Source: a virus
Strand: one strand, 5' to 3'
Length of the DNA: 27,983 nucleotides
Virus record (IMG/VR): IMGVR_UViG_3300047510_003149
Span: 1 to 27,983 of that record
The position numbers and the translations under genes are program-made. Positions 8,419 through 14,787 of this stretch are shown here, piece by piece (positions within the stretch are counted from its first letter, which is position 1; every line of letters starts with the position of its first letter). Under the pieces are notes generated by a model that worked only from the letters and a program-made list of their open reading frames with translations, ran no database searches and was not told where the DNA came from.

Positions 8419-9098
8419 AAATAGCAATTTTTTATCACATAGCACAAATGGGTTTAGGTGCCTTCGTTTATCAGCAACAAGTTCATCGTTTATATACATC
8501 AGGTATTATTGAAGCAGCAGATTACATTCATTTTGGAGTGAATGGAGATCAAGAACTTTTCAATATCCCAGAAAAAGTGAAAGTTAAATATAACAAAAAA
8601 CAAAATTGGGGAACAGAAAAAGAAACTTTGTTAGATTTGAGAGAATTTTGTAAGAACAATCCAGAATATAAAATTCTTTATTTTCATACAAAAGGAGCAA
8701 CTAAAAGTGAATTATCTGTTCATTCTTGGAGATTAATGATGGAGTATTTTACAATTGATAAATGGCAAGAGTGTATAAAATATCTTGAAAGATACACTTG
8801 TGTTGGTTGTCACTTAGGAACTATTGGACCAAGTATTTTTTCTGATGGTACTTTAATTGAAAATGATAAAACATACGCTTATATGGGAAATTTTTGGTGG
8901 GCAAATGCATCATATATAAATATCTTAAAATCTAGATATGTAGAATCTGAATGTAGAATGGAAAAAGAGAGATGGATTGGAGATAGTGATAGTTGTTATC
9001 CAAAGACTTTATATAATAATTTAGATTTTGATTCGGATCCTTCTAACTTTAATAATTATTCTTATTATTTTAGAGAAAAAGATTATATAAATTATTAA
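8415..9098 (+). CDS. HTKG-motif glycosyltransferase-like protein, copy 1
   Basis: This 227-residue protein starts MKIAIFYHIAQMGLGAF. Its hallmarks are YFHTKGATKS (His91-Thr-Lys-Gly94), SWRLMMEYF, a DCVG-like strand (YTCVGCHLG) and MGNFWWANASYI. This set recurs in uncharacterised phage and bacterial glycan-cluster proteins, and HTKG is also seen in rhamnan-synthesis-F-like proteins. The charged motif in an alpha/beta fold suggests a nucleotide-sugar-dependent transferase, but no classical DxD is obvious. The next gene is a clear paralogue, so this is a tandem duplication. The start codon overlaps the upstream stop (ATGA). Confidence 0.65.
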   Translation: MKIAIFYHIAQMGLGAFVYQQQVHRLYTSGIIEAADYIHFGVNGDQELFNIPEKVKVKYNKKQNWGTEKETLLDLREFCKNNPEYKILYFHTKGATKSELSVHSWRLMMEYFTIDKWQECIKYLERYTCVGCHLGTIGPSIFSDGTLIENDKTYAYMGNFWWANASYINILKSRYVESECRMEKERWIGDSDSCYPKTLYNNLDFDSDPSNFNNYSYYFREKDYINY

Positions 9099-9105
9099 AT
9101 CAAGT

Positions 9106-9810
9106 ATGAAAATAGCAATTTTTTATCATGTGCTTCAAAATGAAATTTCTGATTTAATATATCAATCTCAGATGCATAGATTACATTCCTCTGGATTGCT
9201 CAATAATGCAGATTATGTTCATATTGGAATTAATGGAGATCGACAAATTTTTAATATCCCAGAAAAAGCAAATGTAGTTTATAATAAAAACTGGAAAGAA
9301 GAAACTGAAACTTTAATCTCAGTTAAAAAATTTTCATACAACAATCCGAACTATAAAATTTTATATTTTCATACAAAAGGAACAAGTAAAAAAACTCTCA
9401 TTGCAAGTTCTTGGAGATTAATGATGGAATATTTTGTGATAGATAAATGGAAACAATGTATTAATTACTTGGATGAATATGATTGCGTTGGACAGACATT
9501 TAAACCATTGGGTCAAACATTGTGGAGCGATGGTTCAATGACTAACAATGATGGATATGGATGTTATTGTGGCAATTTTTGGTGGGCAAATGCATCTTAT
9601 ATTAAAACTTTAAATCATGATTACTTAACTAGCAACTATAGATTTGATAGAGAGTTTTGGATAGGTACTAATAGAAATGTAAAGGCAAAATCATTCATGG
9701 AATACACAGAAGATGATTATGTTGCTGAAAATCACCCAATCCCACTTAAAAAAAATATCAAAGATTATGAACCATATACTCATTATTTTGAGGAAGTAGA
9801 ATACTTATGA
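9106..9810 (+). CDS. HTKG-motif glycosyltransferase-like protein, copy 2
   Basis: This 234-residue paralogue of the preceding protein shares MKIAIFYH, QMHRLHSSG, FNIPEKA, NYKILYFHTKGTSK (His89-Gly92), SSWRLMMEYF, YDCVG and GNFWWANASYI at matching places. The C-terminal ~60 residues (RFDREFWIGTNRNVKAKSF onward) have diverged, and specificity may lie there. Only seven bases separate the two genes, and a TATAAATT lies upstream of this start. Two related but diverged copies suggest two successive or alternative transfer steps on the same glycan. Confidence 0.65.
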   Translation: MKIAIFYHVLQNEISDLIYQSQMHRLHSSGLLNNADYVHIGINGDRQIFNIPEKANVVYNKNWKEETETLISVKKFSYNNPNYKILYFHTKGTSKKTLIASSWRLMMEYFVIDKWKQCINYLDEYDCVGQTFKPLGQTLWSDGSMTNNDGYGCYCGNFWWANASYIKTLNHDYLTSNYRFDREFWIGTNRNVKAKSFMEYTEDDYVAENHPIPLKKNIKDYEPYTHYFEEVEYL

Positions 9811-10157
9811 GAGAATGTGGAGAATGTACTGCTTGTTGTACTTGGTTAGTTGGAAATGCGTTTCATTGGGAATTTGGACAAGGTAAGTCTTGTAAATTTT
9901 TAGAATGTTCTGGATGTGGTGTATATAAAGCACGTCCAGAAACCTGTAGGAATTATCAATGTGCATGGTCTCAAAATTTACTAGCAGAAGATATGAGACC
10001 AGACAAATGCAATGCTTTGGTTTCAGTAGAAAAAAATGAATATGGGCAGTATTTAAAAATTTTACCAATAAATAATAAAAAAATAGATCAAAAGTATATA
10101 CAATATTTTAAAGAGTGGAGTGAAAAAATGAATACACCTGTAATTTTTGTACAATAA
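9807..10157 (+). CDS. YkgJ-like zinc/iron-chelating cysteine-cluster protein
   Basis: The 116-residue protein opens MRECGECTACC (Cys4, Cys7, Cys10, Cys11), followed by GKSCKFLECSGCGVYKARPETCRNYQCAW. The CxxCxxCC cluster with a later RPxxCRxYxCxW segment is the signature of the YkgJ/PF03692 family, thought to bind zinc or iron. No enzymatic activity is established for most members; some act in methylation or metal-dependent modification systems. Here it overlaps the upstream transferase gene by ATGA and sits among iron- and radical-dependent enzymes, so a metal-handling or accessory role is possible. Confidence 0.75.
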   Translation: MRECGECTACCTWLVGNAFHWEFGQGKSCKFLECSGCGVYKARPETCRNYQCAWSQNLLAEDMRPDKCNALVSVEKNEYGQYLKILPINNKKIDQKYIQYFKEWSEKMNTPVIFVQ

Positions 10158-10167
10158 AGTCTATATT

Positions 10168-10950
10168 ATGAAAAAATTATATTTTCTTGGTGGAGTTCCT
10201 AGAAGTGGATCCACTTTATTGGGGTCTCTTTTGAGTCAGCATCCAGATATTCACGCTACATCAACTTCTCCCCTTGGTAAATTAGTTACAGATATTGAAA
10301 AATGTTTTAACGAATATGATATCCAATATACTTTTGATAGAGAACAAATTTCTTTTAATGTATATAAATCTATTTTATCAAATTTTTACAATCATATTGA
10401 AAAACCCATAGTATTAGACAAGCACAGATTTTGGGGTAAAAATTTAGACACGGTTCAAACTTTTCTTTCCAATTCTCCCAAAATTATATTAACTTATCGA
10501 CCTATACCAGAAGTCATTACTTCTTATATTTCTCTAATAGAAAAAAATAATTACGAAGATAATTTTATAGATGAACATTTAAGAAAAGACAATCTACCAA
10601 TTACAAATAATAATCGTACAGAATACATCTGGAGATATTATGTATCCTTATCTTATGAATCTATGATTTATGCTATAAATAAATATCCTAATTGGATACA
10701 TCTAGTAGAATATAATTCTTTAATTAAAAATACACAAAAAGAATTGGATAAAATTTATAATTTTTTAGAAGTACCTTTACATTTAAATGATTTTAATAAC
10801 ATCAAAAATTATTGTAAAGAAGATAAAGACGAAAAGTGGGGATTACGAGGACTTCATGATATACGTCCTAACCTTTCTAGTATTTCTAAAAATCCAAATG
10901 ATATAATCGGCAAAGAAAATGTAAAAATATATTCAAAATTTAATATATGA
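10168..10950 (+). CDS. Sulfotransferase family protein
   Basis: I place the start at the ATG at 10168, giving MKKLYFLGGVPRSGSTLLGS, rather than at an upstream TTG. The 260-residue protein has the PAPS 5'-phosphosulfate loop PRSGST (residues 11-16) and a 3'-phosphate-binding-like segment (KIILTYRPIPEVITSYISLIE). It also has a conserved late segment VEYNSLIKNTQKELDKIYNFLEVP. These are standard for PAPS-dependent sulfotransferases acting on carbohydrates or tyrosine. It would place sulfate on a glycan or surface protein using host PAPS. The acceptor is unknown; location in the glycan cassette favours a sugar. Confidence 0.85.
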   Translation: MKKLYFLGGVPRSGSTLLGSLLSQHPDIHATSTSPLGKLVTDIEKCFNEYDIQYTFDREQISFNVYKSILSNFYNHIEKPIVLDKHRFWGKNLDTVQTFLSNSPKIILTYRPIPEVITSYISLIEKNNYEDNFIDEHLRKDNLPITNNNRTEYIWRYYVSLSYESMIYAINKYPNWIHLVEYNSLIKNTQKELDKIYNFLEVPLHLNDFNNIKNYCKEDKDEKWGLRGLHDIRPNLSSISKNPNDIIGKENVKIYSKFNI

Positions 10951-10997
10951 AATGAGTGCATTTAAACAAATATTATAAATTTATCTAAGAAAAATAA

Positions 10998-11690
10998 ATG
11001 AAAAAAATTGAAGTATTTTTAAGGCATTGTTACACATCCAAAGTAAATATCTCTAGTACAAATCGTCCCAAATGGTGGAATAAAGAAAAGGTATTTCTAA
11101 ATTTTAAGAATACACTTAATCCTAAAACCACTAACTATACAATTATTTTTGATGAGTATTATGGAAAACAAGAAGGTACTTTTCTTAAAGATGAAGAAGC
11201 AGTTAAAATTAATAGTGGAAAAGAGTCATTAAGTTTTATAGAAACTTTAAATTATATTCTTTCACAAGACTTTGATGATGATACAATCATCTATTTTCTT
11301 GAGGATGATTATGTACATCGTCCAGAATGGGATAGAGTTCTCATAGATGCATTTACTCTTCCAGTTCAGTATGCAACCTTGTACGACCACGGAGATAAGT
11401 ATCAGGAGATGTATAAGGACTTTATGACTAAAGTTCTAGCAACAAAATATTCTCATTGGATGCCAACTCCTTCAACAACAAATACCTTTGCTGTTAAATT
11501 TAAAACACTCAAAGAAGACCAAGAAATTCATAGACATTTCTCAACAGGATTTGAACCCTCTGCAGACCATGGTAAATTTATCGAACTACATAAGAGAGGA
11601 AGAAATTTAATTTCAAGTATTCCTGGTTATTCTACACACTGCCATTCGCAATTTTTATCACCCTGTATTGATTGGAGAACTTACTTATGA
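10998..11690 (+). CDS. Glycosyltransferase-like protein with EDDY motif
   Basis: This 230-residue protein starts MKKIEVFLRHCYTS and has the acidic motif YFLEDDYVHRPEW (Glu102-Asp103-Asp104-Tyr105), typical of GT-A-fold transferases where the acidic pair binds a divalent cation and the nucleotide sugar. C-terminal features are TPSTTNTFAVKFKTL, HFSTGFEPSADHGKF and STHCHSQFLSPCIDW. Similar small proteins occur in marine phage genomes. Its stop overlaps the next start by ATGA. A 47-base AT-rich gap with TATAAATT (10974-10981) precedes it, a weak late-promoter candidate. Donor and acceptor are unknown. Confidence 0.65.
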   Translation: MKKIEVFLRHCYTSKVNISSTNRPKWWNKEKVFLNFKNTLNPKTTNYTIIFDEYYGKQEGTFLKDEEAVKINSGKESLSFIETLNYILSQDFDDDTIIYFLEDDYVHRPEWDRVLIDAFTLPVQYATLYDHGDKYQEMYKDFMTKVLATKYSHWMPTPSTTNTFAVKFKTLKEDQEIHRHFSTGFEPSADHGKFIELHKRGRNLISSIPGYSTHCHSQFLSPCIDWRTYL

Positions 11691-13222
11691 AAGTAACATT
11701 ATACGCAATAGCAAAGAACGAAGAAAAAAATATTGAAAGGTTTCTTAAAAATGCAAAGAAGTTTGATGATGCAATTGTAGTTGATACTGGGAGTACAGAT
11801 AATACAGTTCAACTACTTAAAGATGCTGGCATTGAAGTGTACGAGCATCCACAGACTCGTGAAGAGTTTGATTTTTCAAAAGCAAGAAATAAAGCACTTT
11901 CTTATGTGAAAACTGATTGGGCATTTTCACTTGATTTTAATGAAGATATTGATGATCTTTTTATTCAAGGATTATATGTAATATGTAATGATTTTACTGC
12001 ATTTAAGCACATACGTTATGACAAAATTGAAGATCAAGAACCCACAGTTGGACAAGCATCGCATATTCGTCTTCATAGAACAAAAAATTATTCTTGGATA
12101 AATGCAGTTCATGAAACTCCAATGTTTATCCCTACTGAATTTCATTCTGAAGAAGTTACAGTAGATACAACAATTAAAATTACAAAAAATATAGAACCAA
12201 GTATTGATAAACAACTTTTTTATCTTTCAATATGTGAAAGAGAATACAAAAATAATCCAGAAAATACTTATTATCTTTGGTTCATATTTAAACATTATTA
12301 TGATGTGAACAATTATAGTAAATCAATTCAACTTGGAAAAGAGTATCTCAATATTTCTAAACCATATTTTGATCCAATTAGAGTTGAAGTATTCATTATG
12401 ACTAGTATTGCCATGGTATTTGAATCTCAAAATATTCAACAGGCTTGTAATTATTCAATTCATGCTTTAAGTGAGTCACTAAATATTAATAGTGATCTGA
12501 CTGGCAAAGCATTTTTACATTTACTTGAAATTGGAAAACTTACAATGAACCCAAACATCATTGTATTTGCTTCAGCATTTTCTACAGAAACATTAAGAAT
12601 TAAAGAAAGATTTGATGCAATCGATCAACTATTTTTGACTAACCTTGATGATATTTCGACCAGTTCTTGGGCAGGTCATCGAAATTTTGCAGACTGGTTA
12701 GTTAGATTCATTAAACCAAAAGTTATTGTGGATCTTGGAGTTGATCATGGATTTTCTACTTTTTGTTTTGCCATTCCAAGAATTGGGCATGTTTATGGAA
12801 TTGATAATTTTATTGGAGATGATTTTATAGGAACAGATCATAATAAATTTAAATATGATTTTGTAATGAATAAAAGAGAAAAATTACACCTTCAAGATAA
12901 CTTGACATTTATAGAAGGTACTTTTGATGAAGTATCAAAGACATGGAACAAAACTATTGATATTCTCCATATTGATGGAAGTCACCATTATGAAGATATT
13001 AAGAGAGATTTTGAAACCTGGATTAATTTTGTAAGTGACGATGGAGTAATTTTAATGCATGATACTTCAGTTGAAGAGTATAATGGAAAAACATATGGAG
13101 TTAAAAAATATTTTGAAGAAATAAAACTTCCAAAATTTAATTTTGACAATTCATATGGACTTGGCGTTGTTTGTAAAAATGAAACTGTTTTAAATAATAT
13201 TAAAAACAATTTTTTTAGTTGA
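11687..13222 (+). CDS. GT2 glycosyltransferase fused to a class I methyltransferase
   Basis: The start is taken at the ATG overlapping the previous stop (ATGA), giving 511 residues beginning MKVTLYAIAKNEEKNIERFL. Residues ~1-160 are a family-2 glycosyltransferase: VDTGSTDNT (Asp33), FDFSKARNKAL and SLDFNEDID (Asp83) in place of the usual DADE-type motif. Residues ~180-330 are helical and TPR-like. Residues ~335-511 are a SAM-dependent methyltransferase of the Methyltransf_24/cephalosporin-hydroxylase type: VDLGVDHGFS (Asp349) for SAM and HIDGSHHYEDIKRDFE (Asp430) with VILMHDTS. Transfer of a sugar and methylation of the product are probably coupled. Having Asn-Glu where many GT2 enzymes have Asp-Xaa-Asp is unusual but known in this branch. 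Confidence 0.85.
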   Translation: MKVTLYAIAKNEEKNIERFLKNAKKFDDAIVVDTGSTDNTVQLLKDAGIEVYEHPQTREEFDFSKARNKALSYVKTDWAFSLDFNEDIDDLFIQGLYVICNDFTAFKHIRYDKIEDQEPTVGQASHIRLHRTKNYSWINAVHETPMFIPTEFHSEEVTVDTTIKITKNIEPSIDKQLFYLSICEREYKNNPENTYYLWFIFKHYYDVNNYSKSIQLGKEYLNISKPYFDPIRVEVFIMTSIAMVFESQNIQQACNYSIHALSESLNINSDLTGKAFLHLLEIGKLTMNPNIIVFASAFSTETLRIKERFDAIDQLFLTNLDDISTSSWAGHRNFADWLVRFIKPKVIVDLGVDHGFSTFCFAIPRIGHVYGIDNFIGDDFIGTDHNKFKYDFVMNKREKLHLQDNLTFIEGTFDEVSKTWNKTIDILHIDGSHHYEDIKRDFETWINFVSDDGVILMHDTSVEEYNGKTYGVKKYFEEIKLPKFNFDNSYGLGVVCKNETVLNNIKNNFFS

Positions 13223-13241
13223 AATATTTTGGAGAAATCTT

Positions 13242-13604
13242 ATGGAATTATTAGTACCAATCTCACCAGGGCAATTTGTAGATAGAGTGACAATTCTTGA
13301 AATAAAAGCCAACCATAGTCAAAATGAATATGTGATAAAAGAACTACGCAAATTATATGAAATTAGGGATCAAATTAATAGTTATATAGAGGGAATAGAA
13401 TGGGACGAGATGAGATCAATAAATATGGAATTGTGGAATATTGAAGAAAGATTAAGAGAAAAAGAAACCATTCAAGAATTTGATGAAGAATTTATTGAGC
13501 TTGCTAGAAGTGTATATATTACTAATGATAAAAGAGCACAATTAAAGGCACAAATTGATGAACGATCCGGTTCCAAATATAGAGATGTAAAAATATATTC
13601 CTAA
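13242..13604 (+). CDS. DUF6165 family protein
   Basis: This 120-residue protein starts MELLVPISPGQFVDRVTILEIK, with GGAG at 13231-13234 as ribosome-binding site. The PISPGxxxDRxTILEIK opening, a central LWNIEERLREKE helix and a C-terminal FIELARSVYITNDKRAQLKAQI are the DUF6165 pattern. No activity is known for the family; it is found near TPR and glycosyltransferase genes in bacteria and phages. Mostly helical and charged, it could be an accessory or adaptor protein of the glycan machinery. It ends the first transcription block, followed by a 208-base gap. Confidence 0.75.
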   Translation: MELLVPISPGQFVDRVTILEIKANHSQNEYVIKELRKLYEIRDQINSYIEGIEWDEMRSINMELWNIEERLREKETIQEFDEEFIELARSVYITNDKRAQLKAQIDERSGSKYRDVKIYS

Positions 13605-13812
13605 GGGATAATTATCCTAATAATGATGATAAAGAAATAAAAATAAAACTTATTGATGGGTAATACTAGACAATATAATCAATATGCATTAATATGTCAT
13701 TAAAACTATGAAGTTAATTTAAATGGAATATCTTATCTTACTAAAAAACAAAAAAATTCTAAAATCAATTTTTGAATTAAACTAATATCTTTTTTAATCA
13801 TTTTATAAAAAT
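13605..13812 (+). other. 208-base intergenic region within the glycan cassette
   Basis: This is the largest gap in the cassette. It starts with a perfect 12-base palindrome GGATAATTATCC (13606-13617) just after the DUF6165 stop. A possible promoter follows: TTGATG (13653-13658) and TATAAT (13674-13679), but with only 15 bases between them. TATAAAAAT lies directly before the ATG at 13813. The rest is AT-rich with stops in all frames. A transcript boundary is likely; the individual signals are weak. Confidence 0.35.
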
Positions 13813-14787
13813 ATGTGTAATTTTGTAAAACTTGCATTGGAAAATGGTGGTTCTATTCATCCACTAGTTATTCCTTCCGAATTGACAAATGGAACTGGAA
13901 TTATGAATCCATCTATTTTTTTAGATGGAGATAAAATAATTCTAGTTTTAAGACACGTTAATTATACGTTTTATCACTCCGAAAAAAAACTTTTTCAACA
14001 TCAATGGGGTCCATTGACTTATGTGCATCCTGAAAATGATATGCATCTAAGGACCATAAATTATTATTGTGAACTTGATGAAGACTTTAATATTACTCGT
14101 TACAATAAAATTGATACTTCCAAATTTCCTGATAAAGAACTTTGGGATTTTGTAGGTCTTGAAGATGCAAGAATTTTTAGATGGAATGGAAAATTATATA
14201 TTTCTGGAGTAAGAAGAGATCTTGATACAATTGGAACAGGAAGAATGGAACTTTGTGAAATTGAAGTTCGTGAAGATTCTGTTGTAGAAGTAGATAGATT
14301 TAGAATTCCTCCACCAAATGATCCTAATTCTTATTGTGAAAAAAATTGGATGCCAATTCTTGATAGACCATATCATTATGTAAAATGGAGTAATCCAACA
14401 GAAGTTGTAGAAGTAAATCCAGAAACAGGGCAATCTAAAACTATTTCTTTAGGTCAATGGAATGATCTTCCTAGAGATCTAAGAGGAGGTTCTCAAGTTA
14501 TTCCCTGGAGAGGTTATTACATAGCAATAACTCATGAGGTAGATCTTTTTAATAGTGAAGTTGGAAGAAAAGATGCTGTTTATTACCATAGAATTATTAT
14601 TTGGGATAGAGATTTCAATTTAATACAATGGTCAAAGGAATTTTCCTTGATGTCTGGACATGTAGAGTTTTGTATTGGTCTTAGCCAAAGGGGAGATGAC
14701 TTTTTAATGACCTTTGGATTTCAAGATAATGCTGCATATTTGCTTAAGTTTCCTGAGAGAACAATTATGGAGGTTTTAAATGGATAA
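13813..14787 (+). CDS. GH130-like five-bladed propeller protein
   Basis: The 324-residue protein resembles the five-bladed beta-propeller fold of mannoside phosphorylases (GH130) and related GH43/GH32-like proteins. Seen motifs are GTGIMNPSIFLDGDKIILVLRHVNY near the start, GLEDARIF (residues 115-122; the family usually has GxEDPRI), then KNWMPI, VKWSNPTEVVEV, RGGSQVIPW, YYHRIIIWD and FGFQDNAAYLLKFP. Each blade carries a repeated strand pattern. GH130 enzymes phosphorolyse beta-mannosides, but many viral and bacterial relatives in glycan clusters are uncharacterised and may only bind sugar. No strong Shine-Dalgarno is visible. It overlaps the next gene by 8 bases. Confidence 0.65.
   Translation: MCNFVKLALENGGSIHPLVIPSELTNGTGIMNPSIFLDGDKIILVLRHVNYTFYHSEKKLFQHQWGPLTYVHPENDMHLRTINYYCELDEDFNITRYNKIDTSKFPDKELWDFVGLEDARIFRWNGKLYISGVRRDLDTIGTGRMELCEIEVREDSVVEVDRFRIPPPNDPNSYCEKNWMPILDRPYHYVKWSNPTEVVEVNPETGQSKTISLGQWNDLPRDLRGGSQVIPWRGYYIAITHEVDLFNSEVGRKDAVYYHRIIIWDRDFNLIQWSKEFSLMSGHVEFCIGLSQRGDDFLMTFGFQDNAAYLLKFPERTIMEVLNG

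Noticed and set aside
8915-8922. Exact TATAAATA inside the first HTKG gene (also 10674-10681 and 25650-25657)
   Set aside because: These are deep in coding regions and not near a start. From base composition about four such copies per strand are expected by chance in this window.
10147-10167. TTG start for the sulfotransferase (similar upstream TTG starts at 11672, 21361, 21581, 22186, 25895)
   Set aside because: In each case a downstream ATG or GTG overlaps the previous stop, or has a better ribosome-binding site, or matches where the family begins.
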